A stretch of 64,000 bases of DNA from Skermanella sp. TT6 (GTDB lineage: Bacteria; Pseudomonadota; Alphaproteobacteria; Azospirillales; Azospirillaceae), in NCBI RefSeq assembly GCF_016653635.2, contig NZ_CP067420.1, positions 4,366,001-4,430,000 of the forward strand. Reading direction: 5' to 3'. The position numbers and the translations under genes were made by a program. Shown here one piece after another: positions 46,968-55,789 of this stretch; the stretch's first letter is position 1; the number at the start of each line of letters is the position of its first letter. The notes below the pieces were generated by a model that was given only the letters and a program-made list of their open reading frames with translations, did not search any database and had not been told where the DNA came from.

Positions 46968-48953
46968 ATGCTTCTCCCGCGGACGGGCGTTGGTCCCGAA
47001 GGCCTTGGTTCCCAAGCATATCCGGCCGACGGGGCAGTTGATCCAGCCATCGACGTGACCGAGGCGGTGGCTGCGGCGGAAGCGGCCTTCGGGCGGCTCC
47101 AGCAGCCCGACGGGCATTGGGTCTTCCCGCTCGAGGCGGACGCCACCATCCCGGCGGAGCACATCCTGCTCCAGCACTTCCTGGACGAGATCGACCCGGA
47201 GGTGGAGGCCGGCCTCGCGACCTTCATCCGGCGCCGGCAGGGCGAGGACGGCGGATGGCCGCTGTTCCACGGCGGTGCCATGGACGTGAGCTGTTCGGTG
47301 AAAGCCTATTTCGCGCTGAAGGCGGCCGGCGATCCGCCCGACGCGCCGCACATGAGGCGGGCGCGCGACGCGATCCTGGCCCACGGCGGTGCGGCCCGCT
47401 GCAACGTCTTCACCCGCATCCTGCTGGCGCTGTTCGGCCAGATCCCGTGGCGCGGGGTGCCGGCCATGCCAGTCGAGATCCTGAACCTGCCGGCCTGGTC
47501 GCCGATCCACATCTCCCGGATCTCCTACTGGTCGCGGACCGTGGTCGTGCCGCTGCTGGTCGTGATGGCGCACAAGCCGAGGGCGCGCAACCCGCGCGGC
47601 GTCGGCATCGCCGAGCTGTTCACCGTGCCGGCCGACCGGGTCGCCGACTGGCACTCCGCCCCCGACGACACGGCGCTGGCCCGGCTGTTCCGAGGGCTGG
47701 ACGCCTTCCTGCTGCTGATCGAGCCGCGCCTGCCGAAGACCGGCCGGCGGACCGCGATCCAGCGCGCCGTGAGCTTCGTGACGGAGCGGCTGAACGGCGA
47801 GGACGGGCTGGGCGCGATCTTCCCGGCGATGGTCAACGCGATCCTGATGTATGACTGCCTGGGCTATCCCGTCGACCATCCCGACGCGGCGACCGCCCGC
47901 CGGGCCATGGACAAGCTGCTGCTGCGCCGGGGCGACGAGATCCTGTGCCAGCCCTGCCTGTCCCCGGTGTGGGACACCTCGCTGGCCTGCCACGCCCTGG
48001 CCGAGGCCGGCGGTCCGGCGGCCCGGGCGATGGCCCTGCGGGCGGCCCGCTGGCTGGCCGACCGCCAGGTGCTGGACTGCCAGGGCGACTGGAGCTGGCG
48101 CCGGCCGGGGGTGCGGCCGGGCGGCTGGCCGTTCCAGTACGCCAACCCCCACTATCCCGACACCGACGACACCGCCGTGGTCGTGATGGCGCTGGACCGC
48201 TGCGAGGCGGAGCTGTTCACCACGGCGATCGACCGCGGGCGCGAGTGGATCGAGGGGCTTCAGAGCACCAACGGCGGCTGGGGCGCGTTCGACGCCGACA
48301 ACAACAGCCATTACCTGAACTATATCCCCTTCGCCGACCACGGCGCCCTGCTCGACCCGCCAACGGTGGACGTGACGGCGCGCTGCATCGGGATGCTGGC
48401 CCAGCTCGGGCTCGACCGGGACCACCCGGCCGTCGCGACCGGGATCGACTTCATCCGGCGGGAGCAGGAACCGAACGGCTCCTGGTTCGGCCGCTGGGGC
48501 ACCAACTATATCTACGGCACCTGGTCGGCCCTGTGCGGCCTGAACGCCGCCGGTGTCCGGGCGGACGACCCGACGGTTCGGCGCGCGGCGGAATGGCTGG
48601 CGTCGCGCCAGAACCCGGACGGCGGCTGGGGCGAAGGCGGCGTCTCCTACTGGCCCGACCGCATCGCCGAAGACCGGTGCGCGAGCACGGCGTCGCAGAC
48701 GGCCTGGGCGCTGCTCGGCCTGATGGCGGCGGGCGAGGTGCGCGGCGCGGCGGTGGCGCGGGGGGTCCGCTACCTGCTCGACACCCGCAACGCCGAGGGG
48801 CTGTGGGACGAGGAGGACTTCACGGCGGTCGGTTTCCCGCGGGTCTTCTACCTGCGCTATCATGGCTATGCCGCGATCTTCCCGCTGTGGGCGCTGGCCC
48901 GCTACCGCGGCCTGATCGAGGAACGCCGCACGACGGTGCCCTGGGGGGTGTGA
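46968..48953 (+). CDS. shc: Squalene-hopene cyclase
   Basis: 661 aa membrane-associated enzyme that cyclises squalene to hopene, the first committed step of hopanoid synthesis. The catalytic D-x-D-D motif is at 398-401 (YPDTDDTAV). Repeated QW-type motifs are visible (QQPDGHWVFP, QGEDGGWPLF, QSTNGGWGAF, QEPNGSWFGRWG, QNPDGGWGEG). The start ATG 46968 follows AGGTGGG. hpnH and ispH, other genes used for extended hopanoids, lie 1 kb downstream on the other strand. Confidence 0.95.
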   Translation: MLLPRTGVGPEGLGSQAYPADGAVDPAIDVTEAVAAAEAAFGRLQQPDGHWVFPLEADATIPAEHILLQHFLDEIDPEVEAGLATFIRRRQGEDGGWPLFHGGAMDVSCSVKAYFALKAAGDPPDAPHMRRARDAILAHGGAARCNVFTRILLALFGQIPWRGVPAMPVEILNLPAWSPIHISRISYWSRTVVVPLLVVMAHKPRARNPRGVGIAELFTVPADRVADWHSAPDDTALARLFRGLDAFLLLIEPRLPKTGRRTAIQRAVSFVTERLNGEDGLGAIFPAMVNAILMYDCLGYPVDHPDAATARRAMDKLLLRRGDEILCQPCLSPVWDTSLACHALAEAGGPAARAMALRAARWLADRQVLDCQGDWSWRRPGVRPGGWPFQYANPHYPDTDDTAVVVMALDRCEAELFTTAIDRGREWIEGLQSTNGGWGAFDADNNSHYLNYIPFADHGALLDPPTVDVTARCIGMLAQLGLDRDHPAVATGIDFIRREQEPNGSWFGRWGTNYIYGTWSALCGLNAAGVRADDPTVRRAAEWLASRQNPDGGWGEGGVSYWPDRIAEDRCASTASQTAWALLGLMAAGEVRGAAVARGVRYLLDTRNAEGLWDEEDFTAVGFPRVFYLRYHGYAAIFPLWALARYRGLIEERRTTVPWGV

Positions 48954-49028
48954 GGGGGCGCGTCGCCGCGTCGCGGTCGGGCGCGCGGTCGGTCGAAACG
49001 AACGTGATCCTCACTGCGGGGCGGGGAT

Positions 49029-49676
49029 TCAGGCGACGGCCGGTACCCGGAGGGGCGGCACCGGCGCCGACAGGGAGGTGGAGCCGAACAGGGCCGCCGT
49101 CTTGGGGGAGGTCACTGTTTTTCGGGCCGAAAGGTCACTATTCCGCTTGGCGGCCGGCGGGACGGCGGGCTTGCCGGCGGGTTTCGCCGCCTCCGACGCG
49201 GGCGGCTGCGCGGCCACGGGGTAATCGGCATCCTCCGGGGGACAGTCCAGGTTCTCCAGGTCGGCGTCGGGGTGCGGCCTGTCGCCGCCCAGGTAATGGT
49301 GCGGGATGCGCTTGTCCTGGATCACGCCGCGGAGCTTCAGGCCAAGCTCCACCGCGCGCAGCGCCAGCCCGAGGCTCTTGCGCTCCAGCGCCTCCCCCGC
49401 GATGGTCTCCACCAGTTCGGCGGCGCGGTCCAGGGCGGACTTGTGGACGGCCCGCCGGTCGGTGCGGAGCTGGTCGATGCGGACGCGGATTTCCGGCTGA
49501 CCCATCAGCACGGCGGCGCGCTGCTTGGCCCCCTTGGGCGAGTACCCCGCCCGCCGCGCCGCCTCCGCCCCGCCGACGTTGCAGGCCATGGCCTGGCAGA
49601 AGGCTTCCTGGCGCGGGGTCAGGACGATCACGGGCGGGGCGGAGGCGGCTTGCGCGGGGGACTGGTGGTCGAGCAT
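49029..49676 (-). CDS. Orphan phage terminase small-subunit-like protein
   Basis: 215 aa. The N-terminal half has the HTH pattern of terminase small subunits: VLTPRQEAFCQAMACN, AEAARRAGYSPKGAKQRAAV, then PEIRVRIDQLR. The C-terminal half is a Pro/Ala/Lys-rich tail unlike phage proteins. ATG 49676 is used; the longer frame runs into a palindromic repeat and is not believable. No other phage gene is nearby, so this is probably a domesticated remnant or DNA-binding protein. It lies between shc and the hpnH-ispH pair. Confidence 0.65.
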   Translation of the reverse strand: MLDHQSPAQAASAPPVIVLTPRQEAFCQAMACNVGGAEAARRAGYSPKGAKQRAAVLMGQPEIRVRIDQLRTDRRAVHKSALDRAAELVETIAGEALERKSLGLALRAVELGLKLRGVIQDKRIPHHYLGGDRPHPDADLENLDCPPEDADYPVAAQPPASEAAKPAGKPAVPPAAKRNSDLSARKTVTSPKTAALFGSTSLSAPVPPLRVPAVA

Positions 49677-49776
49677 GGCCGGGGCGCCTTGGTCGGATGG
49701 GAACAATTCGGGAACATTAAGCCGATTTCGTGGTGAATGCAATGTTCTTGAGTTCGCGCGCCGGTCGGCGGGAGCC

Positions 49777-49862
49777 GGGCTCTTGGGGTCAGACCACCAT
49801 TTCCCCAGGAGGTCGCCGTCGAGAAGCGCAGATGGGAAATGGTGGTCTGACCCCAAGAGCCC
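49777..49862. repeat. 29-bp perfect inverted repeat
   Basis: The left arm 49777-49805 (begins GGGCTCTTGGGGTCAG) is an exact reverse complement of the right arm 49834-49862, with a 28-base spacer. The core TGGGGTCAGACCACC is typical of proteobacterial REP-like hairpins moved by Y1 (RAYT) transposases. No transposase gene is in the window. Confidence 0.85.
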
Positions 49863-50007
49863 TCGTCGGCATCAAAGGTCGATCTCTTGTCCAGCGGTTC
49901 AGAAAGTTGGCATTCAGCTCGTGTGCGGGTTAAGCGTCAGCGACGACGGCGTCCGCTTCTGGGTGGGCGCGAAACGGTAATCCCGTTCGGTCCATCTACG
50001 CACTGCA

Positions 50008-50048
50008 CCCTCACCTCGCCCCCTTGGGGGAGAGGGTCAGGGTGAGGG
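50008..50048. repeat. CCCTCACC...GGTGAGGG palindrome
   Basis: The outer arms CCCTCACC (50008-50015) and GGTGAGGG (50041-50048) flank an inner CCCCC-TT-GGGGG hairpin (50019-50030). A widespread intergenic element type in GC-rich proteobacteria; here it lies 55 bases after the hpnH stop and might help end transcription. Confidence 0.6.
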
Positions 50049-50103
50049 GGTCGGGCGACGGCGTTCGTGTCGGGATCGACGAATTTCCCCGCAAAAAACC
50101 GCC

Positions 50104-51219
50104 TCAGCGCTTCGGGCCGGCTTCCTCCAGCGCCTTCTCGACGTGGCGGGAGAAGACGTATTCGGCCGGGCGCTGGCGGTCGAGGGGGATCTCCGGGGCC
50201 ATGCCGCCGTCGGTGCGGACGCCGTGACAGGCGACGCGGAAGGCTTTCAGGGGGTTGCGGACGGAATCGGCGACGGCGGTCGCCTCGTAGCCGCTGTGGA
50301 CCATGCAGTCGGCGCATTTCTCGTAGTTGCCGGTGCCGTAGGCGTCCCAGTCGGTTTCATCCATCAGCTCGCGCCAGGTCCCGGCGTAGCCTTCCCCGAG
50401 CAGGTAGCAGGGGCGCTGCCAGCCGAAGATGTTGCGGGTCGGATTGCCCCAGGGGCTGCACCGGTAGGTCTGGTTGCCGGCCAGGAAGTCCAGGAACAGG
50501 GACGACTGGTTGAACGCCCAGCGCCGGCCCCGCCCCGCCCGGAAGATGTCGCGGAAGAGCTGCTTGGTGCGGCGGCGGGTCAGGAAATGGGCCTGGTCGG
50601 GCGCTCGCTCGTAGGCGTATCCGGGCGAGACCGTGATGCCGTCGATGCCGGCTTCCATGGCCTCGTCGAAGAAGGCGGCGACGCGGGCGGGGTCGGCGCC
50701 TTCGAACAGGGTGCAGTTGATGTTGACTCGGAAGCCGCGCTTCTTGGCCTCCCGGATCGCCGCGACGGCGCGGTCGTAGACGCCGGCCTGGCAGACCGAG
50801 GCGTCGTGCTCGGCCCGGCTGCCGTCGAGATGGACCGACCAGGTGAAGAAGGGGCCGGGCTTGAAGCGGTCCAGCCGCTTTTCCATCAGCAGCGCGTTGG
50901 TGCAGAGATAGACGAAGCGCCGCTGGGCGATCAGCCCGTCCACGATCCGGTCGATCTCGGCGTGGAGCAGCGGCTCGCCGCCGGCGATCGAGACGACCGG
51001 CGCGCCGCACTCGCGCGCCGCCTCCAAGCAGTCTTCCACGCTGAGGCGGCGGTTCAGCAGCGGGTCGGGGTAATCGATCTTGCCGCAGCCGGCGCAGGCG
51101 AGGTTGCAGCGGAACAGCGGCTCCAGCATCAGCACCAGTGGGTACCGCTTGACGCCGCGCAGGTGGCGGCCGACGACATAGGCGCCGACCATGGCGGTTT
51201 GGAGCAACGGGACGGCCAT
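50104..51219 (-). CDS. hpnH: Hopanoid biosynthesis radical SAM protein HpnH
   Basis: 371 aa radical SAM enzyme that joins an adenosyl group to hopene, the first step of extended (C35) hopanoids. The cluster motif is C-N-L-A-C-A-G-C with Cys 38, 42 and 45; further family blocks are SIAGGEPLLH, VHLDGSRAEHD and the C-terminal CxxC pair in YEKCADCMVHSGYE. It follows ispH by 6 bases and is co-transcribed with it. Confidence 0.94.
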   Translation of the reverse strand: MAVPLLQTAMVGAYVVGRHLRGVKRYPLVLMLEPLFRCNLACAGCGKIDYPDPLLNRRLSVEDCLEAARECGAPVVSIAGGEPLLHAEIDRIVDGLIAQRRFVYLCTNALLMEKRLDRFKPGPFFTWSVHLDGSRAEHDASVCQAGVYDRAVAAIREAKKRGFRVNINCTLFEGADPARVAAFFDEAMEAGIDGITVSPGYAYERAPDQAHFLTRRRTKQLFRDIFRAGRGRRWAFNQSSLFLDFLAGNQTYRCSPWGNPTRNIFGWQRPCYLLGEGYAGTWRELMDETDWDAYGTGNYEKCADCMVHSGYEATAVADSVRNPLKAFRVACHGVRTDGGMAPEIPLDRQRPAEYVFSRHVEKALEEAGPKR

Positions 51220-51225
51220 CTGAGC

Positions 51226-52197
51226 TCACTTCCTGTTCAAGTCGGATTGGTGCCGGGGGAGCGGGCCGGTGCCGGCCGCCTCCAGCTCGACGGGCAGGCG
51301 GAAATGCAGGGTTTCCTCGATGCCGGGCAGCGTCCGGACCCGCAGCTTGGCTCGCCGCGCCAGGGCGTCCAAGACCTCCTGGACCAGGTCCTCCGGCGCC
51401 GAGGCGCCCGCCGTGACGCCGACCGAGGATACCCCGTCGAGCCAGGCCGGGTCGAGCGCCGAGGCGTCGTCGATCAGGTAGGCGGGGACGCCGGCATCGC
51501 GCGCGATCTCGCGCAGCCGGTTGGAGTTGGAGCTGTTCGCCGCCCCGACCACCAGCACCAGGTCGACCAGCGGCGCGAGGCCCAGCACGGCGCGCTGGCG
51601 GTTCTGGGTGGCGTAGCAGATGTCGTTGGTGTCGGGGCCGACGATGGCGGGGAAGCGGGCCTTGAGCGCCTCGATGATGCTCCGGGTGTCGTCGATGCTG
51701 AGCGTGGTCTGGGTGATGTAGGCGACCCGGCCGGGATCGGAGACCCGGAGCCGGCCTATATCCTCGATCGAGCCGACGAGATGGACCGGCCCGTCCAGCC
51801 GGCCCAGGGTTCCCTCGACCTCCGCATGCCCGGCATGGCCGATCAGCACGACGTCGCGGCCCTGGCGGGAATAACGCGCCCCTTCCAGGTGGACGCGGGC
51901 GACCAGCGGGCAGGTCGCGTCGATCACGCGCAGGCCGCGCGCCCGCGCCGCCTCGTCCACCGCGGTCGAGACGCCGTGGGCGCTGAAGATCGTGACCGCG
52001 CCGGGCGGCACCTCGTCCACCTCGTCCACGAACCGCACGCCCTTGGCCCGCAGGCGCTCGACCACGTGGCCGTTGTGGACGATCTCGTGCCGGACATAGA
52101 CGGGAGGGCCGTAGAGCGCCAGCGCCCGTTCCACGATCTCGATCGCCCGCTCGACGCCGGCGCAGAAACCGCGGGGTTGGGCCAGGATCACCTGCAT
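51226..52197 (-). CDS. ispH: 4-hydroxy-3-methylbut-2-enyl diphosphate reductase
   Basis: 323 aa Fe-S enzyme for the last step of the MEP pathway, making IPP and DMAPP. Three cluster Cys are visible: Cys12 ([11 protein letters not shown]), DATCPLV and [14 protein letters not shown] 52197 ([14 protein letters not shown]) is chosen because upstream residues are not family-like. It lies upstream of hpnH in the same operon and supplies isoprenoid units for hopanoids. Confidence 0.95.
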   Translation of the reverse strand: MQVILAQPRGFCAGVERAIEIVERALALYGPPVYVRHEIVHNGHVVERLRAKGVRFVDEVDEVPPGAVTIFSAHGVSTAVDEAARARGLRVIDATCPLVARVHLEGARYSRQGRDVVLIGHAGHAEVEGTLGRLDGPVHLVGSIEDIGRLRVSDPGRVAYITQTTLSIDDTRSIIEALKARFPAIVGPDTNDICYATQNRQRAVLGLAPLVDLVLVVGAANSSNSNRLREIARDAGVPAYLIDDASALDPAWLDGVSSVGVTAGASAPEDLVQEVLDALARRAKLRVRTLPGIEETLHFRLPVELEAAGTGPLPRHQSDLNRK

Positions 52198-52372
52198 GCG
52201 CGCGTCCTTTGGTCGTTTCCGGGGCCGGTCGGGCCAGGGGGACTCCCCGAGGGTCCAGGCTATATCGGGAGGGAAAAATCGGGCAAACACGCATTTGGAT
52301 CAGTGGCCTCGGTCCGATACCCCTCACAAACCGTTGAACGGGCGTGATGGATTTCAAGCGGACAAGGGAAGC

Positions 52373-53665
52373 ATGCCGTTCAGCGAAGTGGATGTGGTCG
52401 TGGTCGGTGCCGGGGCGGCCGGTCTGGCGGCGGCCCGCGAGCTGGCCCGCCGGGGCATCTCGGCGGTCGTGACCGAGGCGCGCGGCCGGACGGGAGGCCG
52501 CGCCCACACCGTGCTGACCGCCGGCGGGCACCCCGCCGACCTGGGCTGCGGCTGGCTTCACTCCGCCGACCGCAATCCCTGGTGCGGGATCGCCGAGGGG
52601 CTGGGGCTGGAGATCGACCGGAACCCGCCGGACTGGGGACAGGGCTCCGTCGGGCGCCGCCTGGGCCGGGAGGCCATGACCGACTGGGCGGAGGCGATGG
52701 AGCGGTACTGGGAGCTGATCGACCGGGTCGGCGACGGCGGACCGGCTGGCGGGCCTGGTGGCGGACCGGACCGCAGCGTCGCCGAGCTGCTGCCGGCCGG
52801 GGACCGCTGGCTGCCGCGCTTCGCGGCGGTCATCGGCTACATCTCCGGCGCCGAGCCCGGCGACCTGTCGGCGGTGGACCTGGTGCGCTACGCCGACACC
52901 GGCGTCAACTGGCGGGTGGCGTCGGGCTACGGAACGCTGGTGGCGCGGGCCGGCGCGGGGGTCCTTGTCTCGCTCGACACGCCGGTGACGTCGATAGACA
53001 TGACCGGGCCGCGGATCGTGCTGACCACGCCGAAGGGCGAGCTGTGCGGGCGGGCCGTGATCCTGACCGTTCCGACGCCGCTGCTGGACGGCGAGGCGAT
53101 CCGCTTCACGCCGCCGCTGCCGCCGGAGAAGACCGAGGCGGCCCGCGCCTTGCCCATGGGCCATGTGGCGAAGCTGTTCCTGGAGGTCGCCGAGGAGGGC
53201 GGCCGGCCCTGGGACCTGGAGCCCGACACGCAGGTCCCCGGCGCCCTGGACCGCGCGCGGACCGGGCTGTACCACCTGGAACCGCTCGGCCGGCCGCTGG
53301 TCGAGGGATATTACGGCGGCGCCCTGGCGCTGGACCTGGAGCGCGCCGGGCCCGGGGCCCTGGAGGATTTCGCGCTCGGCGAGCTGTGCGGGCTGTTCGG
53401 TTCGGCGGTCCGCGGCCGGCTGAAGCCGGTGGCGGCCTCGGGCTGGGCGGCCGACCCGTGGTCGCGCGGGGCCTATTCCTACGCGGTGCCGGGCGGCGCC
53501 GACCGCCGCGCCGACTTGGCGCGGCCGATCGACGGGCGGCTGTTCTTCGCCGGGGAGGCCTGTTCCCGGGACTCCTACTCCACCGCGCACGGGGCCTACC
53601 TGACCGGCATCGAGGCCGCGGCGGCGGTGGCGGCCGTCATCCGGCCGGACGGATCACGCCCTTGA
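52373..53665 (+). CDS. FAD-dependent amine oxidase family protein
   Basis: 430 aa flavoprotein of the monoamine-oxidase fold. FAD binding: VVVVGAGAAGLAAARELA, then EARGRTGGRAH; the C-terminal flavin motif is LFFAGEACSRDSYSTAHGAY. The start ATG 52373 follows AAGGGAAG. Not the hopanoid enzyme HpnE by pattern, though it lies beside hopanoid genes. Substrate unknown; its 3' end overlaps the convergent fucU-type gene by 29 bases. Confidence 0.82.
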   Translation: MPFSEVDVVVVGAGAAGLAAARELARRGISAVVTEARGRTGGRAHTVLTAGGHPADLGCGWLHSADRNPWCGIAEGLGLEIDRNPPDWGQGSVGRRLGREAMTDWAEAMERYWELIDRVGDGGPAGGPGGGPDRSVAELLPAGDRWLPRFAAVIGYISGAEPGDLSAVDLVRYADTGVNWRVASGYGTLVARAGAGVLVSLDTPVTSIDMTGPRIVLTTPKGELCGRAVILTVPTPLLDGEAIRFTPPLPPEKTEAARALPMGHVAKLFLEVAEEGGRPWDLEPDTQVPGALDRARTGLYHLEPLGRPLVEGYYGGALALDLERAGPGALEDFALGELCGLFGSAVRGRLKPVAASGWAADPWSRGAYSYAVPGGADRRADLARPIDGRLFFAGEACSRDSYSTAHGAYLTGIEAAAAVAAVIRPDGSRP

Positions 53666-54065
53666 CCAGGATGATGTTGCCATAGAGGCGGCGCTCGCCG
53701 GTGGCGATCACGGCGTAGGCGCCGCGCGCCCGCTCGTAGAAGGCGAAGCGGTCCATGCCGAGGATCTCGATCGCACGGCCCTCCGCCGCGTCGGCCAGCG
53801 CCTGGAACTCGTCCAGGATCGGCGGCCACTCCGTTCCCGGGGTCATGACCGCGGCCGGCGCCTCGACGAAATCGTCGAGCGGCAGCAGCGACAGCACCGC
53901 CTCGAGGGCCGCGGTGGCGTCGATGCCGTCCAGCCGGACCAGCCGCCTGGCGTTGGCCGCCGCGGGATAGTTGGCGTCGACGATGGCGAGTTCGTCGCCG
54001 TGCCCCATATCGGCGAGGATCTGGAGCAGCGCTCCGTTGAGCAGCGGATCGATCGTCTTCAGCAT
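53637..54065 (-). CDS. RbsD/FucU family mutarotase
   Basis: 142 aa sugar-anomer mutarotase. The opening MLKTIDPLLNGALLQILADMGHGDELAIVDANYP carries the catalytic His-Asp region (DMGHGDELAIVDANYP shown). It is more like FucU (L-fucose) than RbsD. It diverges from an aldo/keto reductase gene, which suggests shared use of L-fucose or a related aldose. Confidence 0.86.
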   Translation of the reverse strand: MLKTIDPLLNGALLQILADMGHGDELAIVDANYPAAANARRLVRLDGIDATAALEAVLSLLPLDDFVEAPAAVMTPGTEWPPILDEFQALADAAEGRAIEILGMDRFAFYERARGAYAVIATGERRLYGNIILVKGVIRPAG

Positions 54066-54182
54066 GGCTTTCCTGTTCCTGCCCTGATGCGGCTTCCTGG
54101 CCCGTTTCGGGGGTCGGCCGTGTTATCGATTGAGTCCATGGTTAATGAAACGCAAGGGTCAATGAACCGCAAGGAGGATGGC

Positions 54183-55193
54183 ATGGAACTGGAAACGCGC
54201 AAGCTCGGCCGCACGGACGTATCGCTGACGGTGTTCGGGTTCGGCGGGACCTCGCTCGGCAACATGTACCGGGCGATCGACGACGAGGCGGCGCTGGCCG
54301 CCCTGGACGCCAGCTTCGCGGCGGGCGTCCGCTACGTGGACACGGCGCCGCTGTACGGCCACGGCCTGAGCGAGCACCGCGTCGGCGGCTGGCTGCGCCG
54401 GGTCCGCGGCGAGAACGTCGTGCTCTCCACCAAGGTCGGCTGGCGCCTGTTCCCGGCGCGCGGGGAACCGACCGAGGCGGGGCTGTTCATGGACGTGCCG
54501 CCGTTCCGCCGGGGCATCGACTACAGCTACGACGGGGTGATGCGGTCGTTCGAGGACAGCCTGCAACGGCTCGGCACCGACCGGGTCGACATCGTCTTCA
54601 TCCACGACGCCGACCGGCGCAACCAGGGCGACGCGTTCGAGCAGCGCTTCAAGGAGGCGATGGAGGGCGCCTACCCCGCCCTGCTGAAGCTGCGCGAGCA
54701 GGGGATCGTCAAGGCGATCGGGGCCGGGCTGAACGAGTGGGAGGCCTGCCAGCGCTTCGCCGAGGCCGGCGACTTCGACTGCTTCCTGCTGGCCGGCCGC
54801 TACACCCTGCTGGACCAGGAGAGCCTGGACAGCTTCATGCCGCTCTGCGAGAAGCGCGGCATCGGGATCGTGCTGGGCGGGCCGTACAATTCCGGCATCC
54901 TGGCGACCGGGCCGGTGGAGGGCGCCCACTACGACTATGCCCCGGCGTCGCCGGAGATCCTGGAGAAGACCCGGCGGATCGAGGAGGTCTGCCGGCGCCA
55001 CGGGGTTCCGCTGAAGGCGGCGGCGCTCCAGTTCCCGCTGGGGCATCCGGCGGTGGCGTCGGTCATTCCCGGCATGGGCAGCCCGGCGCGGATCAAGGAG
55101 AACATGGACCTGCTCGCCCATAAAATTCCGTCCGACCTGTGGGCGGAATTGCGGTCTGACGGGTTGATCCGTCAGGACGCCCCGCTCCCCTGA
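54183..55193 (+). CDS. Aldo/keto reductase (aldose dehydrogenase type)
   Basis: 336 aa TIM-barrel oxidoreductase. The start ATG 54183 follows AAGGAGG with good spacing. Catalytic residues are in VDTAPLYGHGLSE (Asp, Tyr) and LSTKVG (Lys); His in FIHDAD. The pattern matches D-threo-aldose/L-fucose 1-dehydrogenase and pyridoxal 4-dehydrogenase. Paired divergently with a FucU mutarotase, pointing to oxidation of L-fucose or L-galactose type sugars. Confidence 0.86.
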   Translation: MELETRKLGRTDVSLTVFGFGGTSLGNMYRAIDDEAALAALDASFAAGVRYVDTAPLYGHGLSEHRVGGWLRRVRGENVVLSTKVGWRLFPARGEPTEAGLFMDVPPFRRGIDYSYDGVMRSFEDSLQRLGTDRVDIVFIHDADRRNQGDAFEQRFKEAMEGAYPALLKLREQGIVKAIGAGLNEWEACQRFAEAGDFDCFLLAGRYTLLDQESLDSFMPLCEKRGIGIVLGGPYNSGILATGPVEGAHYDYAPASPEILEKTRRIEEVCRRHGVPLKAAALQFPLGHPAVASVIPGMGSPARIKENMDLLAHKIPSDLWAELRSDGLIRQDAPLP

Positions 55194-55248
55194 GCGCAAG
55201 GGGTGCGGGCGATCCGCCTGCAACCGCGAGAGCTGGAGGGAGGAAGGC

Positions 55249-55419
55249 ATGAGCACCGGCAAGGGTTCCGAAGCGGCCGAGCAGATCGAGAAGGCGCTGG
55301 ACCGGAAGACCGGAAAGGCGTCCGGCGACACCGACAAGAGCCCCGAGCGCAAGTTCGAGGAGATGGGCGAGCGCGACGAGATCCGCGACAAGGCGGGACG
55401 CACGCCCGAGGGCCGGTGA
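55249..55419 (+). CDS. Small charged protein (56 aa)
   Basis: 56 aa, with ATG 55249 directly after a strong GGGAGGAAGG site. Almost entirely Lys, Arg, Glu, Asp and Gly, with a likely helix (AAEQIEKALDRKTGK) and the tail ERDEIRDKAGRTPEGR. A soluble, probably disordered protein resembling the small stress-type hydrophilic proteins of Rhodospirillales. Codon third positions are strongly G/C, which supports that it is real. Confidence 0.65.
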   Translation: MSTGKGSEAAEQIEKALDRKTGKASGDTDKSPERKFEEMGERDEIRDKAGRTPEGR

Positions 55420-55502
55420 CGCCGCCACCCAGACCGACGTGATCCCCGGGGCGCCGACCGCGCCCCGGGAAGGAACAGCGAAGACAAAAAAGTGGAATGC
55501 CG

Positions 55503-55673
55503 ATGAAGATGTTTATCCTGGGCACCCTGACGGCGATCGTGATCGCCGCGGGCGTGGGCATCGTCCTGTCGAACTACCTGACCAACCCCGCCTACGACGC
55601 CTTTTCCACCCCCAGCGCCCGGGTCGGCGAGGAGTCCACGGCCGACCACCGGTTCGGCGATCTGGCGAACTAG
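55503..55673 (+). CDS. Small single-pass membrane protein (56 aa)
   Basis: 56 aa. One membrane segment near the N-terminus (FILGTLTAIVIAAGVGIVL) followed by a hydrophilic tail (TPSARVGEESTADHRF). ATG 55503; the nearest purine-rich stretch is AAAAAAGTGGAA, a weak ribosome site. Function unknown. Downstream of the small charged gene by 83 bases. Confidence 0.6.
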   Translation: MKMFILGTLTAIVIAAGVGIVLSNYLTNPAYDAFSTPSARVGEESTADHRFGDLAN

Positions 55674-55700
55674 GGAACGGAATCCATCTTCCGGCGACGC

Positions 55701-55730
55701 CCCATAAAACGAAAGCCCATAAAACGAAAG
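55701..55730. repeat. 15-bp perfect tandem duplication
   Basis: CCCATAAAACGAAAG occurs twice in direct succession (55701-55715 and 55716-55730), right beside the porin terminator. Probably a replication-slippage duplication. Confidence 0.7.
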
Positions 55731-55758
55731 AAGGTGCTGCGCCCGGAGGCGCCGCACC
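55712..55758 (-). terminator. Terminator after the porin gene
   Basis: GGTGCTGCGCC (55733-55743) pairs with GGCGCCGCACC (55748-55758) with one internal mismatch and a 4-base loop. Read leftward it is followed by a T-rich tract. It lies about 30 bases beyond the porin stop. Confidence 0.75.
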
Positions 55759-55789
55759 CCTTTCCTTCCAGCCGGAGCGGTGCCGCGGA

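Larger units (their letters stand above)
49677..50103. other. Repeat-rich intergenic region beside hpnH
   Basis: About 430 bases between the terminase-like and hpnH genes. It contains a very long perfect palindrome (49777-49862) and a C/G-rich palindrome (50008-50048). Frames crossing it are repeat-derived. No gene seen. Confidence 0.55.

Noticed and set aside
49029-49676. Prophage or prophage remnant around the terminase-like gene
   Set aside because: No capsid, portal, large terminase, integrase or att repeats on either side; only a single gene.
52373-53665. Hydroxysqualene dehydroxylase HpnE
   Set aside because: It is a flavin amine oxidase beside hopanoid genes, but sequence patterns are those of general monoamine-oxidase-like proteins and hpnC/hpnD are absent.
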